This document shows, piece after piece, positions 52,875 to 62,098 of a stretch of 64,000 nt of DNA. The first letter of the stretch is position 1; every line of letters begins with the position of its first letter. The DNA is from Streptomyces sp. NRRL F-5135 (GTDB lineage Bacteria; Actinomycetota; Actinomycetes; Streptomycetales; Streptomycetaceae): positions 62,001-126,000 of the forward strand of contig NZ_JOHR01000002.1 in NCBI RefSeq assembly GCF_000719775.1, given 5' to 3'. The position numbers and the translations under genes are program-made. The notes below the pieces were generated by a model, which made no database searches, was not told the origin of the DNA, and saw only the letters and a list, made by a program, of their open reading frames with translations.

Positions 52875-52924
52875 ATCACCCCGACTCCGGGAACCATTCT
52901 TCCGGAGCCGGGGTGGTGCGTTTT
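52875..52924 (+). terminator. Terminator with T-run after the DUF4229 gene
   Basis: ATCACCCCGACTCCGG pairs with CCGGAGCCGGGGTGGT (one internal mismatch) and is followed within a few bases by TTTT, giving a classical intrinsic terminator. Confidence 0.85.
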
Positions 52925-52978
52925 CCATGGATTTCATGGCGCTCTGAGGCTTTCGCCCCCTCATCGCCTCTCTTCGTA

Positions 52979-53008
52979 TCTCAAAGAAGCACTTTGAGAC
53001 CCTCAAAG
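52979..53008. promoter_or_regulatory. Operator-like palindrome just upstream of the dicarboxylate symporter
   Basis: TCTCAAAG-N5-CTTTGAGA (52979-52999) is perfect, and a third half-site CTCAAAG follows at 53002-53008, ending 22 bp before the ATG. The position favours a repressor site overlapping the promoter or 5' leader. Confidence 0.65.
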
Positions 53009-53030
53009 TTCAAGTGTTAACGTCTCGGAC

Positions 53031-54329
53031 ATGAAGTCGGTTCTCAAGGTCCCGTTCTGGGCGCAGATCGTCGCGGGCCTGGTCCTCGGCGTGCTGCTCG
53101 GCTGGCTCGCCCGCAGCCAGGACATCAGTTGGCTGTACACCACCCTCGACAAGGTCGGCAGCATCTTCGTCCAGCTGCTGAAGCTGGCGGTCGCGCCGCT
53201 CGTCTTCTTCGCGATCCTCGTGTCGATCACCAACCTGCGCAAGGTCAACAACGCGGCCAGGCTGGCCACCCGCACCCTGCTCTGGTTCATGATCACCTCG
53301 CTGATCGCGGTCGCCATCGGCCTGGCGATCGGCCTGCTCACCAACCCGGGCGCGGGCACCGGCCTCACCCCGAAGGACGGCAAGGCGCCCGAGGGCTCGG
53401 GCTCCTGGCTCGACTTCCTGACGGGGATCGTGCCCACGGACGTCATCACGCCGTTCACCGAGCTGAACGTGCTCCAGATCGTCTTCATGGCCGCCGTCGC
53501 CGGCATCGCCGCGCTCAAGCTCGGAGACCGGGCCAAGCCGATCCTCACCCTCAGCGAGGCCGTGCTGGAACTGCTCCAGAAGGCCCTGTGGTGGGTCATC
53601 CGGCTCGCCCCGATCGGCACGATCGGTCTGATCGGCTTCGCGATCGCCGACTACGGCTGGGACCTCATCGGCAAGTACGCGACGTTCACGGCGGACGTCT
53701 ACATCGGCTGCGCGCTGGTGCTGTTCGTGGTCTACCCGGTGCTGCTGGCGACGGTGGCGAAGGTCAACCCGCTCCAGTTCTACAAGGGCGCCTGGCCGGC
53801 CATCCAGCTGGCCTTCGTCTCGCGCTCCTCGGTCGGCACGATGCCGGTCACCCAGAGGGTCACCGAGCGCCTGGGCGTGCCCAAGGAGTACACCTCCTTC
53901 GCCGTCCCGTTCGGCGCGACGACCAAGATGGACGGCTGCGCCGCGATCTACCCGGCGCTGGCGGCGATCTTCATCGCGCAGATCTTCGACGTGCAGCTGG
54001 GCATCCAGGACTACCTGCTGATCGCCTTCGTCTCGGTCGTCGGCTCCGCCGCCACGGCCGGCCTCACGGGCGCGACGGTCATGCTCACGCTGACCCTGTC
54101 CACCCTGGGCCTGCCGCTGGAGGGCGTGGGCCTGCTGATGGCGATCGACCCGATCCTGGACATGATGAGGACGGCGACGAACGTCGCCGGCCAGGTCGTC
54201 ACCCCGTTGATCGTGGCCTCGCGGGAGAAGATCCTGGACCACGACGCCTACCGCACGGCGTCGTCGTCGCCGGTCGCCGACCCGGCTGACGCCGACGCGG
54301 TGGAGGGCAAGGTCCCGGCGGCGGCCTGA
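53031..54329 (+). CDS. Dicarboxylate/amino acid:cation symporter (DAACS family, DctA/GltP-like)
   Basis: 432 residues, 8 helices plus two re-entrant hairpins. Family marks: VGSIFVQLLKLAVAPLVFFAI, the serine-rich SRSSVGTMPVTQRV hairpin, FAVPFGATTKMDGCAAIYPA, and IDPILDMMRTATNVAGQ. It imports C4-dicarboxylates or glutamate with H+ or Na+. Flanked by terminators, with a strong palindrome at its promoter, it is probably a singly regulated gene. Confidence 0.93.
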   Translation: MKSVLKVPFWAQIVAGLVLGVLLGWLARSQDISWLYTTLDKVGSIFVQLLKLAVAPLVFFAILVSITNLRKVNNAARLATRTLLWFMITSLIAVAIGLAIGLLTNPGAGTGLTPKDGKAPEGSGSWLDFLTGIVPTDVITPFTELNVLQIVFMAAVAGIAALKLGDRAKPILTLSEAVLELLQKALWWVIRLAPIGTIGLIGFAIADYGWDLIGKYATFTADVYIGCALVLFVVYPVLLATVAKVNPLQFYKGAWPAIQLAFVSRSSVGTMPVTQRVTERLGVPKEYTSFAVPFGATTKMDGCAAIYPALAAIFIAQIFDVQLGIQDYLLIAFVSVVGSAATAGLTGATVMLTLTLSTLGLPLEGVGLLMAIDPILDMMRTATNVAGQVVTPLIVASREKILDHDAYRTASSSPVADPADADAVEGKVPAAA

Positions 54330-54358
54330 TCCGCTCGCGTCCGCACCGTTCGCCGTAC

Positions 54359-54388
54359 GGCGCCCCCGCCCAGCCGGGCGGGGGCGCC
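54359..54388 (+). terminator. Terminator after the symporter
   Basis: GGCGCCCCCGCC/GGCGGGGGCGCC, perfect 12-bp arms with a 6-nt loop. The remaining 230 bp before the acyl-CoA ligase shows no gene. Confidence 0.85.
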
Positions 54389-54618
54389 GTCGCGTACGCG
54401 TACGGCGACGGGGTCTTGTGTCGTACGGTGCGTTGCCGGCCACGGCCGGCGCCAGAGCCGGCGCGGGCGCCAGAGCCACGGGCCCGGCTCCCTGCCCGGT
54501 CCGTGATCGTCCGTGACGGGCGTTCAGGAACCTTCCTGACCTGGGACCCTGGCGTCCGGCGGCGGAACACGGAACGCTGCTCCCCGGATCACCCGCACCA
54601 AGGAGCCAGGAGTTACAC

Positions 54619-57066
54619 GTGCCCGTCCCCACGTCCGCCTCCCCGCCGCCGGCCGAGCCCGAGAAGCTGCGCGTGGACGGGGTCGTCAGAGAGGTGTACG
54701 TACCGCCCCTCGCACCGCCCGTCCGGTCAGGGTCCCTCGCCGAGATCCCCTTCGACAACGCCCGTGAGGATCCCGACGCGGTGGTGCTCAGCCGCAAGTG
54801 CCCGGTGCGCGCGGCGGACCGGCCCGGTCCCGGACCGGGCGCCGGCCGGCACCTGCCCGGGACCGGTCCCGGCCGCAGGCTCCTGCCCCTGGGCCGGGCC
54901 AGGACGGGTCCCGGGGCCAGGACGGGCTCCGGGGCGGGGGCCGGCCCGGGGTCCGGGCCGGGAGCCGGATCCGCGGGGCGGCCCGGCGACTGGCAGGACG
55001 TCACCGCCACCGCCTTCGCCGCCGAGGTCCACGCCGTCGCCAAGGGACTGATCGCGCACGGCCTGCGCCCCGGCGACCGGCTGGCGATCATGTCCCGTAC
55101 GACCTACGAGTGGACGCTGCTGGACTTCGCCGCCTGGGCCGCCGGCCTGGTCACCGTCCCCATCTACCCGACCTCCTCCGCCTTCCAGACCCGCTGGATC
55201 CTCCAGGACTCGGGGGCGGTCGCCTGCGTCGTGGAGGACGCGCACCAGCAGTGGCTGATCGGCCAGGAGCGCGAGCGGCTGCCGGGCCTGGCCCACCTCT
55301 GGGTGTTCGACAGCGGCGCCGTCGAGACCCTGTGCGCGGCCGGTGCGGACGTCCCGGACCGGGAGGTCGCCAAGCGCCGCATGGGGCTCGGCCCGGAGTC
55401 CGTGGCCACGATCTGCTACACCTCGGGCACCACGGGCCGCCCGAGGGGCTGTGTGCTCACCCACGGCAACTTCTTCGCCGAGGTCGACAACGCGATCGAG
55501 CTGCTGTACCCCGTCTTCAAATCGGCGGACACCGCGGCGGCCGCGGAGGCGGCGGGTGCCGCACACGCGACCGACGGCACCGATACCACCGGGACCACCG
55601 GGACCACCGGGACCACCGGGAACGCCGGCACCACAGGCACCACAGGCACAGACACCACAGGCACAGACACCACAGCCACCATTGACCGCACGGGCGTCAC
55701 CAGCAACCCCGGCAGCGACCCGGGAGGCGCGGGGAGCGCGGGGGCGCCCCGTACCGCCGGTGCCGCCGCCCCCGGTGCCGGGCTCTCCACGCTCCTCTTC
55801 CTCCCGCTCGCGCACGTCTTCGGCCGGATGGTCGCCATCGGCTGCCTGCGCGCGCGGGTACGGCTCGGCCACGCGCCCTCCCTCAAGACCGACGACCTGC
55901 TGGCCGACCTGGCCACGTTCCGGCCGACCTTCCTGCTGGCCGTGCCGTACGTCATGGAGCGCGTCTACAACACCGCCCGCGCCACGGCGGAGCGGATGGG
56001 CCGGGCCGCGTCCTTCGACCGCGCCGCGAAGGTCGCCCAGGAGTACGGCGAGGCGACGGAGGCGGCGCTGCGCGGCACGGGGCCCGGCCCCGCGCTGCCC
56101 CTGCGGGCGGCCCGGGCGCTCTACGACCCGCTGGTCTACCGCCGTGTCCGCGCCGCCCTCGGCGGCCGGGTCAGGCATGTGATCTGCGGCGGTTCCCCGC
56201 TGGGGCGCCGGCTGACCGCGTTCTACCTGGGCGCGGGCATCACCACCTTCGAGGGGTACGGCCTGACGGAGACCACGGCCGCCGCGACCGTCATCCCGCC
56301 GCACCGGCCCCGTATGGGCACCGTGGGCCCGCCCCTGCCGGGGACGACCGTGCGGATCGCCGACGACGGCGAGATCCTGCTGCGCGGCGGCCAGGTGTTC
56401 GGGGGCTACTGGGACGGCGAGCGCGGCGAGGCGGTCCTCCCGCACGGGCCCGGAGCAGGCCCGGGTGACCTCGCCGGGCGGAACGGCGGCCGTACGGAAC
56501 CGTCCGAGGACGGCCGTACGGGACCGTCCGGCGACAGCAGCCGTACGGAATCCGCCGGGGAGAACGCCTCGGGCTGGTCCGACGGCTGGCTGGCCACCGG
56601 CGACCTGGGCTCGCTGGACGAGGACGGCTACCTCACCCTCACCGGCCGGAAGAAGGACGTGATCATCACGTCGAGCGGGAAGAACGTCATCCCCGCGCCC
56701 CTGGAGGACTGGCTGCGCGCGCACCCCCTGGTGAGCCAGTGCATGGTGCTCGGCGACAACCGCTCGTACGTCACCGCGCTGATCACCCTCGAACCGGAGG
56801 GCCTCGCCCACTGGCGGCTGATGAAGCGGAAGCAGCACATCCCGATGCGCGCGCTGGCCGACGACCCGGATCTGCGCGGGTCGCTCCAGCGCGCCATAGA
56901 CGAGGCGAACCGGCTGGTCTCCCGCGCCGAATCGATCCGCCGGTTCCTGGTCCTGCCGGTGGACTTCACCGAGGAGGCGGGCCATCTGACGCCCTCGCTG
57001 AAGATGCGGCGCCAGGCGATCGCCCGTGATTTCGCGGCCGAGATCGAGAGCCTGTACCGCGCATGA
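54619..57066 (+). CDS. Long-chain acyl-CoA ligase (AMP-forming) with three low-complexity inserts
   Basis: 815 residues; the enzyme core would be about 600. P-loop YTSGTTGRPRG starts at residue 267; FEGYGLTETTAA lies near 545; GWLATGDLGSLDEDGYLTLTGRKKD and SGKNVIPAPLED mark the hinge and C-terminal domain. It adenylates a fatty acid and transfers it to CoA. Inserts interrupt conserved spacing: a Gly/Pro/Arg block (about 62-124), a TGTTGTTG/TDTTG block (about 306-390) just after the P-loop region, and a Gly/Arg/Ser block (about 609-652). The GTG start follows a weak AGGAG. The gene stands alone between terminators. Confidence 0.9.
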   Translation: MPVPTSASPPPAEPEKLRVDGVVREVYVPPLAPPVRSGSLAEIPFDNAREDPDAVVLSRKCPVRAADRPGPGPGAGRHLPGTGPGRRLLPLGRARTGPGARTGSGAGAGPGSGPGAGSAGRPGDWQDVTATAFAAEVHAVAKGLIAHGLRPGDRLAIMSRTTYEWTLLDFAAWAAGLVTVPIYPTSSAFQTRWILQDSGAVACVVEDAHQQWLIGQERERLPGLAHLWVFDSGAVETLCAAGADVPDREVAKRRMGLGPESVATICYTSGTTGRPRGCVLTHGNFFAEVDNAIELLYPVFKSADTAAAAEAAGAAHATDGTDTTGTTGTTGTTGNAGTTGTTGTDTTGTDTTATIDRTGVTSNPGSDPGGAGSAGAPRTAGAAAPGAGLSTLLFLPLAHVFGRMVAIGCLRARVRLGHAPSLKTDDLLADLATFRPTFLLAVPYVMERVYNTARATAERMGRAASFDRAAKVAQEYGEATEAALRGTGPGPALPLRAARALYDPLVYRRVRAALGGRVRHVICGGSPLGRRLTAFYLGAGITTFEGYGLTETTAAATVIPPHRPRMGTVGPPLPGTTVRIADDGEILLRGGQVFGGYWDGERGEAVLPHGPGAGPGDLAGRNGGRTEPSEDGRTGPSGDSSRTESAGENASGWSDGWLATGDLGSLDEDGYLTLTGRKKDVIITSSGKNVIPAPLEDWLRAHPLVSQCMVLGDNRSYVTALITLEPEGLAHWRLMKRKQHIPMRALADDPDLRGSLQRAIDEANRLVSRAESIRRFLVLPVDFTEEAGHLTPSLKMRRQAIARDFAAEIESLYRA

Positions 57067-57167
57067 GGCGGCGGCGAGCCGAATTGTGTACGGATTCCGC
57101 GTAAGCCATACAGAACGCACATGTGAACGTAGACGCAAAGGTGCAGGTGGCCGGAAGCGGAAAAGGC

Positions 57168-57205
57168 AGGAGCCCTGTTTCCCCCGGAAGGGAAGCAGGG
57201 CTCCT
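57168..57205. terminator. Bidirectional terminator between acyl-CoA ligase and cold-shock gene
   Basis: AGGAGCCCTG (57168-57177) pairs with CAGGGCTCCT (57196-57205), with further partial pairing inside. It sits between convergent genes. Confidence 0.8.
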
Positions 57206-57247
57206 TGGGTACTTCTGTCGATCAGTGCGCGATCGCCGACCTGGCAA

Positions 57248-57451
57248 CTAGGCCGGGGTGACGTTCTCCGCCTGCGGGCCCTTCGGACCCTGGGTGACGT
57301 CGAAGTTCACGACCTGGTTCTCCTCGAGGGAGCGGAAGCCGGTCGCGTTGATCGCGGAGTAGTGGACGAAGACATCCGGGCCGCCGCCGTCCTGGGCGAT
57401 GAAGCCGAAGCCCTTTTCAGCGTTGAACCACTTGACGGTTCCGGTAGCCAT
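57248..57451 (-). CDS. Cold-shock protein (CspA family)
   Basis: 67 residues: [20 protein letters not shown] holds RNP1 (KGFGFI), and DVFVHYSAI holds RNP2. It is a single OB-fold RNA/DNA-binding protein acting as an RNA chaperone. The ATG at 57451 has GGAGGGC directly upstream. It has a long leader with a hairpin (see 57515-57546), fitting post-transcriptional control. Confidence 0.96.
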   Translation of the reverse strand: MATGTVKWFNAEKGFGFIAQDGGGPDVFVHYSAINATGFRSLEENQVVNFDVTQGPKGPQAENVTPA

Positions 57452-57514
57452 AAGCCCTCCTTGGGCCAAAGGGTTGCCCTGCTCCAGAACCTGCAAAGAA
57501 GTCTGAAAACTACG

Positions 57515-57546
57515 AGAGCCTGCGGGTCACATGCTCCGCAGGCTCT
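57515..57546 (-). promoter_or_regulatory. Hairpin in the cold-shock gene leader
   Basis: AGAGCCTGCGG/CCGCAGGCTCT, perfect 11-bp arms around 10 nt, 64-95 nt upstream of the start codon on the transcribed strand, followed by GTAGTTTTC. It may be a structured 5' UTR element or an attenuator. Confidence 0.5.
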
Positions 57547-57705
57547 GTACTGCAAGGGAAACCAAACTGCAACTTGCGGCGAGCCTAGCACGCAGTGTGC
57601 GGGCGGCGGTAGAGGTAAAGATCACTTCACCCGGATGCCTGAGCGGCCCCCCTCATGCTGACGGACCACGCCCCCGGAAGCCGCCGTCTTTCGCCCCGGG
57701 GCTAG

Positions 57706-58689
<984 letters not shown>

Positions 58690-58723
58690 GCCGCGCGGCA
58701 CGCGGCGCGGGGCACGGGCCCAC

Positions 58724-58753
58724 GGGGCCGTACGGCCGGCGCCGTACGGCCCC
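58724..58753 (+). terminator. Terminator after mqnA
   Basis: GGGGCCGTACGGC/GCCGTACGGCCCC, perfect 13-bp arms with a 4-nt loop, 35 bp after the stop. Confidence 0.85.
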
Positions 58754-58867
58754 ACGGGCTCGAGCACCGGGCGCCCGCCGCCGTCCCTCGTACCCCCTGG
58801 CGTAGGCTGGATCGGTCGTGAGCAACCGCTCGCCCGCCCGTACCGCCTCTGTGGGAAGGACCGCCCG

Positions 58868-60082
58868 GTGACCGAGAAGGCCGACCCTACGTCCGTGAAC
58901 GTCACCGAAGTCCTGGAGCGTGCCTCCGCCGGCGGCCGGATCACCCCCGAAGAGGCGCTCGTCCTCTACCGTTCGGCTCCGCTGCACGCGCTGGGCTCCG
59001 CCGCCGACGCGGTGCGCCGCCGCCGGTACGCGGGGACCGAGCACATCGCGACGTACATCATCGAGCGGAACATCAACTACACGAACGTCTGCGTGACGGC
59101 GTGCAAGTTCTGCGCCTTCTACGCCGCGCCCAAGGACACCGCCAAGGGCTGGACCCGGGACCTCGACGACATCCTGCGCCGCTGCGCGGAGACCGTGGAG
59201 CTGGGCGGCACGCAGATCATGTTCCAGGGCGGGCACCACCCGGACTTCGGCGTCGAGTACTACGAGAAGCACTTCGCCGCGATCAAGAAGGAGTTCCCGC
59301 AGCTCGTCATCCACTCCCTCGGGGCCTCCGAGGTCGAGCACATGGCCAGGATCTCCAAGGTCTCCGTCGAGGAGGCGATCCGGCGCATCCACGCCGCCGG
59401 CCTCGACTCGTTCGCGGGCGCCGGCGCCGAGCTGCTGCCGGAGCGGCCCCGCAAGGCGATCGCGCCGCTCAAGGAGTCCGGCGAGCGCTGGCTGGAGATC
59501 ATGGAAGCGGCGCACGGGCTGGGGGTCGAGTCGACGTCCACGATGCTGATGGGCACGGGCGAGACCAACGCCGAGCGCATCGAGCACCTGCGGATGATCC
59601 GGGACGTGCAGGACCGCACGGGCGGCTTCCGCGCGTTCATCCCGTACACCTACCAGCCAGAGAACAACCACCTGAAGGGGCAGACGCAGGCGACGCTCTT
59701 CGAGTACCTGCGCATGATCGCCATCGCGCGGATCTTCCTGGACAACGTCGCGCACATCCAGGGCTCCTGGCTGACCACGGGCAAGGAGGTCGGCCAGTTG
59801 TCGCTGCACTACGGCGCGGACGACCTCGGCTCGATCATGCTGGAGGAGAACGTGGTGTCGTCGGCCGGCGCCAGGCACCGCTCCAACCGGCTGGAGATCA
59901 TCGACCTGATCCGCAAAGCGGGCCGGGTCCCGGCGCAGCGCGCCACGACGTACGAGCACCTCGTCGTGCACGACGACCCGGCGAACGACCCGGTCGACGA
60001 GCGCGTGGTCTCGCACATCTCCTCGACCGCGATCGAGGGCGGCACGGCCCATCCCGAGCTCAAGCTCATCTCCTCCCACTGA
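58868..60082 (+). CDS. mqnC: Cyclic dehypoxanthinyl futalosine synthase MqnC (radical SAM)
   Basis: 404 residues. Radical-SAM cluster CVTACKFC at residues 75-82; other family blocks are YIIERNINYTNV, IMFQGGHHPDFGVEYYE, HSLGASEVEHMA, STMLMGTGETNAERIEHL and FIPYTYQPENNHL. It cyclises dehypoxanthine futalosine to the spiro intermediate. GGAAGGA precedes the GTG at 58868. The dehypoxanthinylating hydrolase MqnB and the lyase MqnD are not in this window. Confidence 0.95.
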   Translation: MTEKADPTSVNVTEVLERASAGGRITPEEALVLYRSAPLHALGSAADAVRRRRYAGTEHIATYIIERNINYTNVCVTACKFCAFYAAPKDTAKGWTRDLDDILRRCAETVELGGTQIMFQGGHHPDFGVEYYEKHFAAIKKEFPQLVIHSLGASEVEHMARISKVSVEEAIRRIHAAGLDSFAGAGAELLPERPRKAIAPLKESGERWLEIMEAAHGLGVESTSTMLMGTGETNAERIEHLRMIRDVQDRTGGFRAFIPYTYQPENNHLKGQTQATLFEYLRMIAIARIFLDNVAHIQGSWLTTGKEVGQLSLHYGADDLGSIMLEENVVSSAGARHRSNRLEIIDLIRKAGRVPAQRATTYEHLVVHDDPANDPVDERVVSHISSTAIEGGTAHPELKLISSH

Positions 60083-60100
60083 GCCCGGGGCAGCGCGCCG

Positions 60101-60550
60101 GTGGAGACCTTGCACGTGGCCGACGAGGTACGGCGCACCTGGGACGATCCCGAGCCGATCCCGGACGGGGCCGTCGTCGTGGGCCGGGACCGGGTGAGAG
60201 CGGTCGGTCCGTACGAGGAGCTGAGGGCGCGCTTCCCGGACGCGCGGGTACGGCGCTGGACCGGTGTGCTCGGTCCGGCGCGCGTCCACGAGGGCCCGCT
60301 GCCCGACGCGCCGACCCCGCGCGAGCGGATCCACGCGGTGCTGAAGGCGGGCGCGGCGGCGGTGCGGGCGGAGTACGCGGGCGGGCCGGGCCTGGGCGCC
60401 GCGGCCGAGCGGGTGGGCGTCCGCCTCCTGCCCGTGGCGGGGGCCGGAGCCATCACGCGGGACGGCCGGGCGGACCTGGCGGTGTTCGACGCGGAGGGCC
60501 GGTGCGTGGCGACGGTCTGCGCGGGCCGGCTGGTGCACCGGCGGGCGTGA
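60101..60550 (+). CDS. Imidazolonepropionase-like small protein downstream of mqnC
   Basis: 149 residues: [36 protein letters not shown] resembles, in pieces, the composite beta-sandwich that starts amidohydrolases. The end, [26 protein letters not shown], resembles the closing strands. The whole TIM-barrel with its metal ligands is missing between them. It may be a deleted amidohydrolase that has kept a structural role. It lies 18 bp after mqnC and is conserved next to it in Streptomyces, so a link to menaquinone synthesis is possible but unproven. Confidence 0.7.
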   Translation: METLHVADEVRRTWDDPEPIPDGAVVVGRDRVRAVGPYEELRARFPDARVRRWTGVLGPARVHEGPLPDAPTPRERIHAVLKAGAAAVRAEYAGGPGLGAAAERVGVRLLPVAGAGAITRDGRADLAVFDAEGRCVATVCAGRLVHRRA

Positions 60551-60665
60551 GGCGGGCGCGGCTCCTGGCGCCTGGGGCTCCCGGCTCCCGGGACTTCTGG
60601 TCCGGCCGGGACGACCGGGACGACCGGCCCGGAAGGTCCGCCGCCCGCCCTGCCACAATGGCCGG

Positions 60666-61358
60666 GTGACCCGAGCATCCCTGGAAAAGCAGCCGCACGA
60701 AGTCGCCTCGATGTTCGACGACGTGGCGGCGAAGTACGACCTCACCAACGATGTGCTCTCGCTCGGCCAGGCCCGGCTGTGGCGCAAGGAGGTCGCCAGG
60801 GCGGTCGCCGCGCGCCCGGCGGAGAAGGTCCTCGACCTGGCCGCCGGGACGGCCACGTCCTCGCAGCCGTTCGCCGCGACCGGCGCCTATGTGGTGCCCT
60901 GCGACTTCTCGCTCGGCATGCTGCGGGAGGGCAAGAGGCGGCACCCGTGGATGCCGTTCACGGCGGGCGACGGGACGAGGCTGCCGTTCGCGGACGAGGT
61001 GTTCGACGCGGTGACGATCTCGTTCGGCCTGCGCAACGTCCAGGACACGGATCGCGCGCTGCGCGAGCTGTACCGGGTGACGAAGCCGGGCGGACGGATC
61101 GTGATCTGCGAGTTCTCCCACCCGACGTGGGCGCCGCTGCGGACGGTCTACAGCGAGTACCTGATGCGCGCGCTGCCGCCGGCCGCGCGGGCGGTCTCCT
61201 CGAACCCGGAGGCGTACGTCTACCTCGCCGAGTCGATCCGCGCCTGGCCCGACCAGCCCGCGCTGGCGGCCCGGCTCCAGGATGCGGGCTGGTCGAAGGT
61301 GGCGTGGCGCGATCTGACGGGCGGAATCGTGGCCCTGCACCGCGGTGTACGCGCCTGA
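60666..61358 (+). CDS. ubiE: Demethylmenaquinone methyltransferase UbiE/MenG
   Basis: 230 residues. SAM motif I is [16 protein letters not shown]; the UbiE signatures are [20 protein letters not shown] near the start and [20 protein letters not shown] with [18 protein letters not shown]. It carries out the last methylation to menaquinone. GTG start at 60666. In the core order it precedes the menaquinone reductase gene. Confidence 0.94.
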   Translation: MTRASLEKQPHEVASMFDDVAAKYDLTNDVLSLGQARLWRKEVARAVAARPAEKVLDLAAGTATSSQPFAATGAYVVPCDFSLGMLREGKRRHPWMPFTAGDGTRLPFADEVFDAVTISFGLRNVQDTDRALRELYRVTKPGGRIVICEFSHPTWAPLRTVYSEYLMRALPPAARAVSSNPEAYVYLAESIRAWPDQPALAARLQDAGWSKVAWRDLTGGIVALHRGVRA

Positions 61359-61475
61359 CGACACAAGAGACGCGCCGCCGCCGGGCCGGGCCGGGCCCGG
61401 CAGAACGCCCGGGTCCGGCCCGGAGCCGTACCGCCCGGCGCCTGACCCGTACCGCCCCGCGTCGGGCGGGCCGCG

Positions 61476-62003
61476 TCAGAGCGTCAGACGGAAGCAGTGC
61501 GCCGTGTCCCCCGTCGAGGGGATCGGATACGTCGTCGCCAGTTCCATGCCCAGCCGGCGCGTGACCGCGATCGAGCGCTCGTTGCGGGAGTTCACCATGG
61601 CCACGATCCGTTCGACGCCCGCGGCCCGGACCCGTTCCAGTGTGGTCCGCGCGGCGGCCGTCGCGTAGCCGCGGCCCCAGTGCGCGCGGCCCAGGCGCCA
61701 GCCGATCTCGATCTCGCCGACCGGTCCCAACGTCTCGTGCGGCCAGGGCTGCGCGCCCGTGAAGCCGATGACCTCGTCGTCCTCGTCCAGCATGGTCCAG
61801 AAGCAGAAGCCGCGCTCGGCGTCGTGTCTGCGCTGCCGGGCGGTCAGCTCCTCGTACGCCGACAGTTCCGCCGGCTTCCCGCCGTGGAACTCCATCACGT
61901 CGGGGTCGTCGAACACCCGGTGCCAGGCGTAGGCGTCCTCCTCGGTGGGGACGCGGAGACGGACAGTGGGCAGCGGCTCGGTCGGCTCGCTCGGCTCGGT
62001 CAT
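61476..62003 (-). CDS. GNAT-family acetyltransferase (RimJ/RimL-like)
   Basis: 175 residues: VRLRVPTEEDAYAWHRVFDDPDVMEFHGG at the N-terminus, VGEIEIGWRLGRAHWGRGYATAAARTTLE with the acetyl-CoA loop, and NERSIAVTRRLGMEL near the end, the pattern of ribosomal-protein-type or antibiotic-type acetyltransferases. The substrate is unknown. The start at 62003 is chosen over 62075 because the domain begins there. It is opposite to its neighbours and 95 bp from the divergent reductase gene. Confidence 0.87.
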   Translation of the reverse strand: MTEPSEPTEPLPTVRLRVPTEEDAYAWHRVFDDPDVMEFHGGKPAELSAYEELTARQRRHDAERGFCFWTMLDEDDEVIGFTGAQPWPHETLGPVGEIEIGWRLGRAHWGRGYATAAARTTLERVRAAGVERIVAMVNSRNERSIAVTRRLGMELATTYPIPSTGDTAHCFRLTL

Positions 62004-62098
62004 GGGGCAGCCCTTCTCTGGGAGTTCGGCGCGCCCCCATAGACTGCACATGTCCAGTGCCGCTCGGTACGCCATTTCGAATCTTCGGGAGATCCGCC

